Below, piece after piece: positions 1-8,874 of a DNA stretch of 27,980 nt. The notes under the pieces were generated by a model. It had not been told where the DNA came from. It saw only the letters and a list, made by a program, of their open reading frames with translations, and did not search any database. How positions within the stretch are numbered: position 1 is the first letter of the stretch; every line of letters begins with the position of its first letter. The position numbers and the translations under genes are program-made. This DNA comes from a virus. The stretch covers positions 1 to 27,980 of the IMG/VR virus record IMGVR_UViG_3300020165_000122; one strand, 5' to 3'.

Positions 1-120
1 TTGAAGTTTTTTCTTATGGTGATTACAAAAAGGACAATGAAAAGCATGTTCACCATTTTTCATTTGGTAACTCTTCATTAATACTTTTTCTAACAATGTG
101 ACTAATTCGTATTTATACAT
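1..120 (-). CDS. DNA primase-like protein, N-terminal 40 codons (runs off the left edge)
   Basis: Too short at the edge to be obvious, but the minus strand is open from an ATG at 120 to the window end. The 40 visible residues include a zinc-knuckle motif HCPFCNHHKKK at about residues 28-38, with cysteines 29 and 32 and histidines just after. This arrangement is typical of the N-terminal zinc-binding domain of phage primases of the T4 gp61/DnaG type, which bind template DNA and make RNA primers for lagging-strand synthesis. No strong Shine-Dalgarno sequence precedes the ATG. The gene follows the RuvC-like resolvase with a 33-base gap, so both probably belong to a DNA-replication/recombination group. 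The catalytic domain lies outside the window, so another zinc-finger protein cannot be excluded. Confidence 0.6.
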   Translation of the reverse strand, partial: MYKYELVTLLEKVLMKSYQMKNGEHAFHCPFCNHHKKKLQ

Positions 121-153
121 CTAATACAATATACGAAAGTTTTAGCATTAAAG

Positions 154-666
154 TCAAGCTTTTTTTTCAAAAAGTGACATTACTAAACCATCGTACATAT
201 CTATATTCCTCTTATCCCAATTTCCTCGTGTAGTTTCTTTACACCATTTCTTGGTATTATACATTTTTTCTACTTGTTCTTGAACAAATTCTTTTGCTTT
301 TTTACCTTTGATTCTAGCTTTTCCAAATACATTTTTTCTAGCAGTCATAGGATTTATACTATTAACTTCCATCTGAAATATCTCTTCCAACATAAAACAA
401 AGTATAGCATTAAATTTAGCTAATTTAACAATAACTTGTTGAGAAGTTCTCCCACCAGCAAATCCTGATAGATTATCTTCAATATTAATATCTACCGTAT
501 TATCAATATACGGACTTTTATTGAGAAAATCAAGAACTTTCTGAACTTTATCTTTGGGTGTTGTTTCTTTTTTGATGTCGATGAATCCCATATCGAGAAT
601 CTTCTTATCTTGTGTGAATGCATAACCGACACAAGTCGTTGATGCATCTAATCCTAATGTAACCAT
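154..666 (-). CDS. RuvC-like Holliday-junction resolvase (RNase H fold)
   Basis: A 170-residue protein expected to cut branched DNA, such as Holliday junctions formed during phage recombination and before packaging. All four acidic positions of the RuvC active site are present: D7 in LGLDAST, E63 in NIEDN, and D156 and D159 in NIDMYDGLVMS. The spacing is close to bacterial RuvC (about 170 residues). The basic stretch around residues 108-124 (ARKNVFGKARIKGKK) would suit DNA binding. The ATG at 666 is chosen over an upstream ATG at 699 because AAGGA lies 8 bases before it, the conserved fold begins there, and the longer form would overlap the preceding gene. T4 itself uses the unrelated endonuclease VII for this step. 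The family assignment is firm; substrate preference is inferred. Confidence 0.85.
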   Translation of the reverse strand: MVTLGLDASTTCVGYAFTQDKKILDMGFIDIKKETTPKDKVQKVLDFLNKSPYIDNTVDINIEDNLSGFAGGRTSQQVIVKLAKFNAILCFMLEEIFQMEVNSINPMTARKNVFGKARIKGKKAKEFVQEQVEKMYNTKKWCKETTRGNWDKRNIDMYDGLVMSLFEKKA

Positions 667-674
667 ATTATTTT

Positions 675-679
675 TCCTT
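675..679 (-). promoter_or_regulatory. Ribosome binding site of the RuvC-like gene
   Basis: The minus strand reads AAGGA, 8 bases upstream of the ATG at 666. It decides the start in favour of 666 and against the in-frame ATG at 699, which lies inside the preceding gene. Confidence 0.7.
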
Positions 680-683
680 ACTT

Positions 684-1172
684 TTATGCAAAATCCCATT
701 CAACATCAACAGCTTCACAAGTAGCAGGTGATGCTGTTAATTTAATTGGGAATCTATCATTTGATGTACTTGGTTGTCCTACTTCAACATGCCCACCTAA
801 ACCACCAAATCCATCAACAATAGGAGTTTCTCCACTTACTTCTCCACCGTGTTCCATATGGAAGAAACAATCGACAGTTCCATCACTAGCAACGGCTCCT
901 GGAATAACTGCAGTACCTAAATTAAGTGTTGATTGTTCTCCAGTATCAGGTAGTGTTGCTTGACCTCTAAGCAGATATCCAGAACTATAAGTAACAGTAT
1001 TAGCTAATCCTATTGAATATCTCGCCACGAGAGCATTACCACCATTGTTCTGATGGTCTACACTAAATGTTAATGATATTCCAGAAACTGATTCTGTCTC
1101 TACAGATAATTTTCCACTTTTTACACTAAGTTTACCACCACTACCAACTTTTAATTTTCCTATAACACCCAT
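684..1172 (-). CDS. Small virion structural protein with GKL.V repeats
   Basis: A 162-residue protein I do not recognise by family. Its first 26 residues contain three short repeats (GKLKVGSG, GKLSVKS, GKLSVETES), a pattern like the short beta-strand repeats that start phage tail-spike or fibre proteins. The rest is rich in G, S, T and V without membrane segments, consistent with an all-beta structural domain. It is the last gene of the structural block. It starts one base after the TAA of the preceding gene with no clear Shine-Dalgarno sequence, so translation is probably coupled. A tail appendage or head decoration protein is likely; the exact role is unknown. Confidence 0.7.
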   Translation of the reverse strand: MGVIGKLKVGSGGKLSVKSGKLSVETESVSGISLTFSVDHQNNGGNALVARYSIGLANTVTYSSGYLLRGQATLPDTGEQSTLNLGTAVIPGAVASDGTVDCFFHMEHGGEVSGETPIVDGFGGLGGHVEVGQPSTSNDRFPIKLTASPATCEAVDVEWDFA

Positions 1173-1173
1173 A

Positions 1174-2070
1174 TTATATATCTAATTTTATTTTAAATCT
1201 CATATTTATCTTATCACTTTTTCTAATTGCTCTTGGTAAAGTAGCTTGAATTACAGGTGTATCATAATCACCATCTTGCCACAAATTAATTTGAGTTATA
1301 TATGGTTGAAATTCACTACCAGTAAATGGTGAAGCTAAATATCGTGTAGATAAAGTTACTGGTTCATTACTACCACTTAAAACATTTCTTACTGAATAAT
1401 TCATTGTGTGATTAAATTCATTTGGAGAAAGAACAACATTATATTCATGACTATGAATTGTATTAAATGAATCAAACTTTAATTTATAGTTTGTAGCTAA
1501 ATCAGAATATTTAACACTACCACTCCAAGAACCTGTCTCTGTTATAATTGCTAAACCTTTATCATAAAATATATTACCAACATAATTATCAGATGATGAA
1601 GCATTTGTTATACTTTGTGAATGATGTGCATTAGTTGAATATAAATTACCAAAACCATCATCTATAATTATTGGATTAACACTATTGTTATCTACATTAG
1701 AACCTGAAATATCTGTAAATTTAAAACTACCCTCTTTTATTTTTTCACCATAATATTGAGTTGGAATTGTAATTAAAGAACTACTTGGGTATCCGTGATA
1801 TTTTGTTAGAAATTGTGTACCTATTATTTGGTTGATTGACAAGTTACTTGAAGGGGTTGCAAACTTACTTTCACTTACATATACAGATGAACCACTCGTA
1901 TAAAACAATGTATTTAAAGAACTCCAATAATTATTGTTTATTGAACCTGAAACTATTTTTACTGAGGTTATTCCAACAGAAGATGTAGTAAGGTTTTGAG
2001 TATAGTTTACAACATTACTCTCAATTACCTTTGATGATTTATCAATCCCCTTAAATACAAAGTCTGACAT
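1174..2070 (-). CDS. Phage structural protein, paralogous in its C-terminus to the upstream 372-residue protein
   Basis: A 298-residue S/N/T-rich, probably all-beta protein with no recognised catalytic motif. The last roughly 45 residues (YITQINLWQDGD, then LPRAIRKSDK and the ending MRFKIKLDI) line up with the end of the neighbouring 372-residue protein (FITQVQLFNDKQ, TPLKKNFT, IKVKLTY). The two therefore appear to share a C-terminal module by duplication. It begins 9 bases after its neighbour's stop. No Shine-Dalgarno sequence is visible before the ATG at 2070, unlike most genes here, so reinitiation is likely. A tail or fibre component is inferred from position and composition only. Confidence 0.75.
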   Translation of the reverse strand: MSDFVFKGIDKSSKVIESNVVNYTQNLTTSSVGITSVKIVSGSINNNYWSSLNTLFYTSGSSVYVSESKFATPSSNLSINQIIGTQFLTKYHGYPSSSLITIPTQYYGEKIKEGSFKFTDISGSNVDNNSVNPIIIDDGFGNLYSTNAHHSQSITNASSSDNYVGNIFYDKGLAIITETGSWSGSVKYSDLATNYKLKFDSFNTIHSHEYNVVLSPNEFNHTMNYSVRNVLSGSNEPVTLSTRYLASPFTGSEFQPYITQINLWQDGDYDTPVIQATLPRAIRKSDKINMRFKIKLDI

Positions 2071-2079
2071 AGCATATCA

Positions 2080-3198
2080 TTAATAAGTTAATTTAACTTT
2101 TATTGTTGCTTCAGTAGTAAAATTTTTCTTTAGTGGAGTTGAAAGATTACCAACAGCAACCAAGTCTTGTTTATCATTGAATAATTGAACTTGAGTTATA
2201 AATGTTTGTGGATTACTTTTCATTAATGTATTTCTTAATTCATTCATTGAACCACTAACAAATGTTGGGTTATTTGAAAAATTCATTTGACCTGAATGTA
2301 TTCTACAAAAATATTGAGCACTTACTTGGTCTTCTTCATCTCTAAATTTCATTGATGTTCCAAGTGGTTGTAAACAATTTACAAATCTTAAAGCTGTGTT
2401 TGTATCAAGAGAAGTTCCTTTATAATAACCAAGTCCAGCCTGTGATGATGATTCATATTGAACTACACCACCAACCTCTTCAAAAGCTCCTGGAATACTA
2501 GCTGATAACTCAGCTGCACTGAATACCATAATTCCCATATCAGGATAAAAATAACCAAAGTTTCTTACTGTAGATTCTGCTACAATAGTACCAGCTGCTG
2601 AACAACTCACAATATTATATCTATCTCCAACAGGAGTTGAAGTAGGTGAATCATTAACACTGTCATCCTTTAGGTGTAGTGCAGCTGCAGCTCCACTACC
2701 CACAACTCCCTTTGCTGCAGAAGTAGAACCACTCAAAGCTATTTGCCAAGTTCCTTTATTAATTCTATCTTTCATATTAGTTCTTCTAGCAGAAAGAACA
2801 TAAATTTCGTCATCTCTTCCAGTAACCTGACCTGCAGATCCACCTGATGAAATAACAAAACCACCAGTTACTTCTGTAGGAGCTAAAAGTATATTCGCAT
2901 ATTGTCTATAAATAGCTTCCGTTTCAGATTTAGTACCTGCTTCAACATTAGCACCATATCCATTCAAGCTACCAAATGTTACATTAAATTCTTCAGTTGA
3001 TAATGTATCCGCGTGAGCTATACCAAAAAAATATTTTTTGTTATCAGCTGATAAATTAGATGATGTTTTTAAATTAGCTCCTAATATTGTAGTATCACCA
3101 CCTGAAAAATAAGGTGAGGTTACTTTTTCCGTCTGGGAAATTTTATCTATACCCTCAGGAGTTGTTGTTAAATTTATTTTTGTACCAGCTATTGACAT
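2080..3198 (-). CDS. Phage structural protein with shared C-terminal beta module
   Basis: A 372-residue protein preceded by a good ribosome binding site (AGGAGAT, 6 bases before the ATG at 3198). Its composition is G/S/A/T-rich with many SGS turns, typical of virion beta proteins. The C-terminal 45 residues (TFITQVQLFNDKQDLVAVG, ending in KVKLTY) resemble the end of the next gene product. I recall similar endings (L.AV..LS.P..K.F..E..I.VKL) in other marine phage structural proteins, but cannot confirm this without a search. It lies between the 232-residue protein and its paralogue in a compact operon. Fibre, tail-tip or head-fibre are all possible. Confidence 0.75.
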   Translation of the reverse strand: MSIAGTKINLTTTPEGIDKISQTEKVTSPYFSGGDTTILGANLKTSSNLSADNKKYFFGIAHADTLSTEEFNVTFGSLNGYGANVEAGTKSETEAIYRQYANILLAPTEVTGGFVISSGGSAGQVTGRDDEIYVLSARRTNMKDRINKGTWQIALSGSTSAAKGVVGSGAAAALHLKDDSVNDSPTSTPVGDRYNIVSCSAAGTIVAESTVRNFGYFYPDMGIMVFSAAELSASIPGAFEEVGGVVQYESSSQAGLGYYKGTSLDTNTALRFVNCLQPLGTSMKFRDEEDQVSAQYFCRIHSGQMNFSNNPTFVSGSMNELRNTLMKSNPQTFITQVQLFNDKQDLVAVGNLSTPLKKNFTTEATIKVKLTY

Positions 3199-3216
3199 TT
3201 GATAATCTCCTAATTA

Positions 3217-3915
3217 TTAATTTGTAGAACCTTGAATTTGTGTTGCTAAACTATTTTTTGTATTTTTAGTAACATTATTTATAGCAGTGAATGAAGCATA
3301 AGCAGCTGTTGCTATATCAACTACAAATAAATTAGTTGAACGCCCCTTCACATCTTGTTGTCTTGGTCTTAACTTAAATCTATCTGTTTTATAATGATAT
3401 TCTTTAGCATGTGGAATATCTTGTTCTGTTAAAAACATTGCACTTGTTCCACTTAAAGTTCCTGGTCTTTCTTCTGCTCCATCAATCTTAAAAAGAGATG
3501 GGTCTTGGAGTACAACATATTTTCCTTGAGATTCACCACTATAACCAACTAATTCTGTAGTTATATCAAATCCTAAAGTTCCATCTTCATATGTTTTTGT
3601 AGTTCCTCCTGCAGAATCTAAGCCACCTAATATTAAAGCAGGTATGGCAACTGTGTTTTGATGTAAACTTATTAACCTATTTCTTAAATTGTATTCTGCA
3701 TGAACACTAGCTTCTAATTGTGGTAAATTCTCTATAGCTTCACCATATTTATCAGTACCATCTGGATGTAATGGATTCCATAAACTATAATCTACACCAG
3801 TGTCTGAACATGTAAATGAAGTGATATTTAAATTACCACCACTTTTTAAAAGTTCTCTTCCTTTTTTTGTTAAAACTGCATCAACTGTAATTGATGTGTT
3901 GTCTAAATATCCCAT
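3217..3915 (-). CDS. Conserved phage structural protein (MGYLDN-type)
   Basis: A 232-residue protein beginning MGYLDNTSITVDAVLTKKG, a start I recognise as typical of a conserved structural protein in marine T4-like phages: a helical opening with 'LTKKGRELL', followed by a beta domain with 'FTCSDTGVDYSLWNP' at about residues 34-48. No enzymatic motif is present. It has a strong ribosome binding site (AGGAG, 7 bases before the ATG). It is the first gene after the second copy of the 19-bp AT-rich element at 3951-3969, so it may head a separate late transcript of four small structural genes. Its place in the particle (baseplate, fibre or neck) is unknown. Confidence 0.8.
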   Translation of the reverse strand: MGYLDNTSITVDAVLTKKGRELLKSGGNLNITSFTCSDTGVDYSLWNPLHPDGTDKYGEAIENLPQLEASVHAEYNLRNRLISLHQNTVAIPALILGGLDSAGGTTKTYEDGTLGFDITTELVGYSGESQGKYVVLQDPSLFKIDGAEERPGTLSGTSAMFLTEQDIPHAKEYHYKTDRFKLRPRQQDVKGRSTNLFVVDIATAAYASFTAINNVTKNTKNSLATQIQGSTN

Positions 3916-3950
3916 TTGTTTTCTCCTGCTTTAAATAAAATTATACTTTA

Positions 3951-3969
3951 ATTCATATATAAATATTAA
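3951..3969 (-). promoter_or_regulatory. 19-bp AT-rich element, copy 2 (candidate late promoter)
   Basis: The plus strand reads attcatatataaatattaa, identical over all 19 bases to 26027-26045, the only other copy noticed. It sits in the 81-base gap between the 1625-residue gene and the 232-residue gene, 35 bases before the latter's ATG. Minus-strand reading gives TTAATATTTATATATGAAT. The plus-strand reading contains a perfect T4 late promoter box, TATAAATA (3958-3965). Repetition in two of the few intergenic gaps supports a regulatory role; which strand it serves is not settled. Confidence 0.5.
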
Positions 3970-3996
3970 TAAAAATAAAAAATACCCAAATTTAAA

Positions 3997-6900
3997 TTAG
4001 TATATTATATTATCATTGGAATCTATCCGTGTATTTGGTGTTTTAACTGTAATTTGATTTTCACCACCAGTAACATTAACTCTATAAAATGAAGCACTTG
4101 AATAATCTTCATATTCTACATTTAAAATACCTGGATTTGTATTTTGTGTTCCATTAATCATTTGCTCTTTAAATGGATTACTAAATCTATTAATATGATT
4201 CGTTGGTAAAATTATATTTCCATCTGAACCAGTAAAGAAATATCGTGTTTTACCCATCATTCTACCTGTTCTGTTTCCAGGATTTCCATTTATATAAGAT
4301 TCATATGTTGAATCTGCATGAATACCATCACTTATTATTGTTCTATTATGTAATCTCGAATAATTAGAAAAATCTGTGAAATCACCATTTGAACCTGAAT
4401 ATATTTCCTCATCACCTATTGATACAAAATGGTATCTTGAATCTATATGATAAGTATTAAAGTTACCATATGAACTAGTCCCACCACCATAATTTATAAA
4501 ATGAGTAGAATTTAATCCAGCTCCTGAACTAGCACTATTCCAACTATCGTGTATATTTACAAATGATTTATTAGCGTGAGAAGAATAATCAATTGAACCT
4601 GATTTTGGAAATATTACTATTGAACCAGTCATTAATTTTGAAGTTATTATTGAAAGGGAACCTGTATATGGGTTTATAACTAAGCTAGTAATTTGAGTTA
4701 AAGTATTTGTACTACCTGAATCTGATATTTTTATTGATGCACTATAAGGTAACTCAAGTTTTGAACCACTGGTAGATGGTATTATAAATGAACTCTCCAC
4801 ACTTGGTATTCCAAACGGATTATATCCTCTACGAACTGAACCACTTATTGGTAAATCTATAGATGAACCAGTCATTATTGATTCAACAGAAACTACAGAA
4901 ATACTACTTGTAAAAACATTTGGATTTATTTCAATTGAACCACTTTCACCTTGAGTTTTTTGTTTTTCTAATATTGTTGGTTTTATTTCAACACCCATAT
5001 TGGAATTTCTACCACTAAATGTTGAACGAGCTGGTATTAATTTTTTCATACCTTCTGTAATAGAATGATTAAACATATTTTCATGAGCTCTAATAAATTT
5101 ATTTGTATCAATTGTAATTGGGTGTGCATCAAAGAATTTTTCTTTAAATGTATCAAATTCACTATATGATTGTGAATAATAATTTAATGGATTTCCATAT
5201 AATTTTTCTAAATTAAATCCACCTATATTATTTAATATATAATCATTTACAAAATTCTGAGGTGAACGATATAATTCTAATTTATCAGAAGTTTTAAATT
5301 GTGGTTTTTTACCTAAAGGATTTGTTAATGATACAACAGCTGGAATATTTGGATTTAAATTACCAATTATACTTTCTTTTGGATTAATTAAAATATTATT
5401 ATCATTTTTATATAAAGTGTTATCTGTTGTTGAAAGATTAATAATATCAATGTAATCAAAACCATATACACTTGAGGTATTAAATGTAGTTCCAGATTTT
5501 GTAAAAGAGTAATCGGAGTAAATTGTTGTTGGTGCAGAATCTACAATTTTTAAATTTTGTGCAGATGATGATACAGATGAACTTAAATAATTTTCATTTA
5601 ATTTAAAATTATATATTAATTCATTCTTATGTGAATTAATTGTATTACCAACTGTTGATAATTTATTTAATGTATGTTGTCTAAACCTTGATATACTTAA
5701 TGCACTAGACCAACCCCTTATTTCGGTTAAAGAACCACTTACTGATTCGCCCACAAATAGATTAGAAGATGAATCTGCGTGTCTACTACCACTTGATGGC
5801 CAATTTTGATTTGCATAAAAACCTAATCCACCTAATGTTGAACCTCCAGCCAATCCACCACTCACAGACATAGCTACATAATTATATGTTTGTATTTTAA
5901 CATCATCTTGTAAAGCTGAATGTAGTCTATATTCATTAGTTCCACTACCACTAATACTACCAGTCATCCTTTGTAACATTACATTCCACAATTGTCCATC
6001 AGTCATTGAACTATAAGCTGATGACATTCTGAAACGATTACCCGCGATTGCTGATGAACCTGTTTGAGAACTATTTAATCTAAATTCAAATGAAGAACTT
6101 TCACCTAGAGTACTTGGGACTAATCTTAAATCCCAAAGTGTTTCAGCACCACTACCACTTGATTTTAAAATTGTTTGAGTATTAGTTGTATGTTTATGTT
6201 TATATATAAACTCAAAAGTATTTAAATCAGCATCATCCATCCACCAATCAAGATTAAAAATTCTATCAGAATTATTACCAACAATATAACGATGTAATTT
6301 TTGTTTCTTTTTTGTAAACCCAATACTTCCAGTTGATATAGTTAAATTTAAATCATTTTGATTACCTCTTGTAGCTGGGGGTGGTGAATCCGAAAATACT
6401 GGATTTACATTATCTGTAGAAGTATTATTTTGTGTTGAACCACCAAATTCTTGAAACTCCAACACATCAGGTGGATAACCATATGTATTTAACAACCCTC
6501 TTATTGAATTTTTAGTTCCTTTTGATTTGTAAATGTATAATAAATTGTTTAGAGTTTTTTTCCAAGTTTGATTTTTAATGTCATCAATTGATGTTACATT
6601 AGTCAAATAACTTCCCAATGTATCAGTTAAACTGCCACTAAAAGGATTGATTGTTTCCCAACCTATATTATTCAGTAACATTGGTAATGTGTTATCTGGT
6701 GGTGAATCTGTTTTTTTATATCCTCTATCGTGTAATGTTCCCATTGAATCAATATGGTTTCTAATTAAATCATATTGTTCACCTTGTAATGCAAGAAAAT
6801 CTTTCATTTCATTGTAATCAGAACTTTCTTGAATGTAGAGAGGTAAGTTATTTTCTAAACTATGTATGTTAATAGTATCAAAAGCTTCTGCATTAGTATA

Positions 6901-8874
6901 CATTGTGTTATACCAATTTGTCCAATCAGCTGAACTTGTATGATAAAGGTTATCAAATGGTAAAACATTAGTTGGGTTTTTTAATGATATTTTTACATCA
7001 CTTATAAATGATGATGTTACTTGTGAACCTGAATCAAAGAAAATTCTAAACAACTCACCTGCTGGCATTACTGAACCATAAAATGGTATACCAGAACTTG
7101 ATGATACAACAGTTGTTGGATATTTATTAGTAGAGTCCAGTATTCGATAAGAACCTGTTTTAGTACCACCAGTTAAAAGTGAAATCTGCGATGAAATCGA
7201 ACCAAAATCAGTAATGTGTGCTATATCGTCAGACCAACCATTGAAAGGTATCCAATAAGATTGTGAAGTAACATATATATGTCTTCTATATTCACTTCCT
7301 GTTATAGATGGATTTTGTAATTTAGTTGTTCCACCAAAAGCTGCAGCTGGTAAGTCAACCCCCAATCCATTGATACTAAGATTATCATTACTGTTTTGCC
7401 AATGCAATCCTGATGTACCATCGTGTTCTATACTCTCATCACCTTTTAATATAAATGATAGATAAATAGAACTACTATAATTAAAAAATGGTTTTTGGTG
7501 TACATAATATTTATTACTAAATACATCTACAAACTGACCCTGATCAGTAGTCATATTTTTATTTGAATGGTTGTGTACAACATCAAAACCATCATATCCA
7601 TTTAATCCTTCATATTCATTTACATTTGTTGTAACAGGTGTTGAATTAGCATAGTTTTTACCTAAACCAGGAGCTGATGCAGTTGATTCACTTTGACCAT
7701 CATAATATAAAAATCGTTCATAAGGTGTAAATGTTTTTATTTCATTATTTATTTTTTTAAATAAATTTTTTCTTTTTTGAACAACATGATTTGCATCACC
7801 ACCTATTGCAATACCACTACCACTCAATGAACTTGATATGTCAGAATAATGTCCTTGAATGGTTTCTACTTTTGTTTTAAAATTTTCTAATTTTCTTTTA
7901 GCAGAACCAAAGAATGTGTGGTTTTCAAAAAATTTAAAATCTGTATTTAGATTCGGATAGTTATCACTACTCGAAATAATATTATCTAATGTAATATCAT
8001 CTATTGATGCAGATAACTCATTATAGTTTTGAAATTCAACTTCATTACCATCAGGATTAATATCATTATAACTAAAATCAGTAATTAAACCATCACCAAA
8101 ATAAACATCAGGTACATCAGAAAAATAAAATATGTCTTGAATTTGTGTGGTTAAAACTTCTCGTTCAATTGTAACCATTGATAGATTCCCAACATTAGTT
8201 GGTAATGGTTCATAAAGTTTTAATATAATGGATTGATTATCTTTACCATCAGTTACTGCATCAAATTGATAATTCATTATTGGGTTGTGGTCACCAGTTC
8301 CAATATTTAATATATGTTTGAATTGATATTTATCCTTAACAATATCATTTGAATCCGTATTAAATGTATTTGTTAATTCGGAAATAACTGTTGAGTTTTT
8401 TGTGATGAATTGATTTATTAATTTTAAACGAACTTCTTTTCTTGAAGTTGATACTTGTTTTATAATAAATTGGTAATCAGATTTGACTTGATTTAAAAAG
8501 TCAATTTGTACTTTATAGTCACCTTGAGGTAAACCATAAGTATTAAATATCTCATTTGGTTTTATATAAACATTATCACCATTTTTATATATTTTAAAGT
8601 CATTTTCATCACCACCAACATTACGAGTTTCAAAAGTATCTGTACCTATACCAAATGGAGATATATTAATTTGAAATGTATTTGTATTTAAGGAAGAATA
8701 AAATATTGCTTGATTGTCAGTTCCAGGTAATGTAACAATATTGCCAATTGCCTCTGTTGGGTAAATAGTTATACGAATGTAGTCAGTTAAATTATTACCA
8801 AACACAGTACCTTCTGATGGAGAAACAACTAATTGTCTATCTGTGTTTGAAAATTCGTACTCAAAGTTTGGCAT
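3997..8874 (-). CDS. Very large baseplate/tail-fibre protein with gpI (gp7)-like segment and ConA-like domain
   Basis: A 1625-residue virion protein. Visible parts: an N-terminal beta region (about 1-150). A gpI-like segment follows at about 688-811 (ALQGEQYDLIRNHIDSMG, then LLYIYKSKGTKNSIRGLLN, TYGYP), which resembles P2 tail protein I, whose counterpart in T4 is wedge protein gp7. A LamG/ConA-like lectin fold covers about 870-1065 (LNTFEFIYKHKH, DGQLWNVMLQRM, LTEIRGWSSALSISRF). The C-terminal third carries imperfect repeats built on MTGS...P.SGS. Known order in contractile tails puts gpI/gp7 near gpJ/gp6, encoded upstream here. It probably links the wedge to a carbohydrate-binding appendage. 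The start overlaps the previous stop as TAATG. The domain assignments are by eye. Confidence 0.7.
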   Translation of the reverse strand: MPNFEYEFSNTDRQLVVSPSEGTVFGNNLTDYIRITIYPTEAIGNIVTLPGTDNQAIFYSSLNTNTFQINISPFGIGTDTFETRNVGGDENDFKIYKNGDNVYIKPNEIFNTYGLPQGDYKVQIDFLNQVKSDYQFIIKQVSTSRKEVRLKLINQFITKNSTVISELTNTFNTDSNDIVKDKYQFKHILNIGTGDHNPIMNYQFDAVTDGKDNQSIILKLYEPLPTNVGNLSMVTIEREVLTTQIQDIFYFSDVPDVYFGDGLITDFSYNDINPDGNEVEFQNYNELSASIDDITLDNIISSSDNYPNLNTDFKFFENHTFFGSAKRKLENFKTKVETIQGHYSDISSSLSGSGIAIGGDANHVVQKRKNLFKKINNEIKTFTPYERFLYYDGQSESTASAPGLGKNYANSTPVTTNVNEYEGLNGYDGFDVVHNHSNKNMTTDQGQFVDVFSNKYYVHQKPFFNYSSSIYLSFILKGDESIEHDGTSGLHWQNSNDNLSINGLGVDLPAAAFGGTTKLQNPSITGSEYRRHIYVTSQSYWIPFNGWSDDIAHITDFGSISSQISLLTGGTKTGSYRILDSTNKYPTTVVSSSSGIPFYGSVMPAGELFRIFFDSGSQVTSSFISDVKISLKNPTNVLPFDNLYHTSSADWTNWYNTMYTNAEAFDTINIHSLENNLPLYIQESSDYNEMKDFLALQGEQYDLIRNHIDSMGTLHDRGYKKTDSPPDNTLPMLLNNIGWETINPFSGSLTDTLGSYLTNVTSIDDIKNQTWKKTLNNLLYIYKSKGTKNSIRGLLNTYGYPPDVLEFQEFGGSTQNNTSTDNVNPVFSDSPPPATRGNQNDLNLTISTGSIGFTKKKQKLHRYIVGNNSDRIFNLDWWMDDADLNTFEFIYKHKHTTNTQTILKSSGSGAETLWDLRLVPSTLGESSSFEFRLNSSQTGSSAIAGNRFRMSSAYSSMTDGQLWNVMLQRMTGSISGSGTNEYRLHSALQDDVKIQTYNYVAMSVSGGLAGGSTLGGLGFYANQNWPSSGSRHADSSSNLFVGESVSGSLTEIRGWSSALSISRFRQHTLNKLSTVGNTINSHKNELIYNFKLNENYLSSSVSSSAQNLKIVDSAPTTIYSDYSFTKSGTTFNTSSVYGFDYIDIINLSTTDNTLYKNDNNILINPKESIIGNLNPNIPAVVSLTNPLGKKPQFKTSDKLELYRSPQNFVNDYILNNIGGFNLEKLYGNPLNYYSQSYSEFDTFKEKFFDAHPITIDTNKFIRAHENMFNHSITEGMKKLIPARSTFSGRNSNMGVEIKPTILEKQKTQGESGSIEINPNVFTSSISVVSVESIMTGSSIDLPISGSVRRGYNPFGIPSVESSFIIPSTSGSKLELPYSASIKISDSGSTNTLTQITSLVINPYTGSLSIITSKLMTGSIVIFPKSGSIDYSSHANKSFVNIHDSWNSASSGAGLNSTHFINYGGGTSSYGNFNTYHIDSRYHFVSIGDEEIYSGSNGDFTDFSNYSRLHNRTIISDGIHADSTYESYINGNPGNRTGRMMGKTRYFFTGSDGNIILPTNHINRFSNPFKEQMINGTQNTNPGILNVEYEDYSSASFYRVNVTGGENQITVKTPNTRIDSNDNIIY

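Noticed and set aside
108-120. TATAAATA on the minus strand at the primase start codon
   Set aside because: It lies within the first codons, so a transcript would start inside the gene; chance is likely in such AT-rich DNA.
151-175. Possible terminator after the RuvC-like gene (A/T run with a short AAGCTT palindrome)
   Set aside because: The stem is only six bases of a restriction-type palindrome without a loop, and the runs are coding lysine/phenylalanine codons.
667-699. Eleven-codon N-terminal extension of the RuvC-like gene
   Set aside because: It would overlap the preceding gene, lacks a ribosome binding site, and the active-site strand LGLDAS begins right after the ATG at 666.
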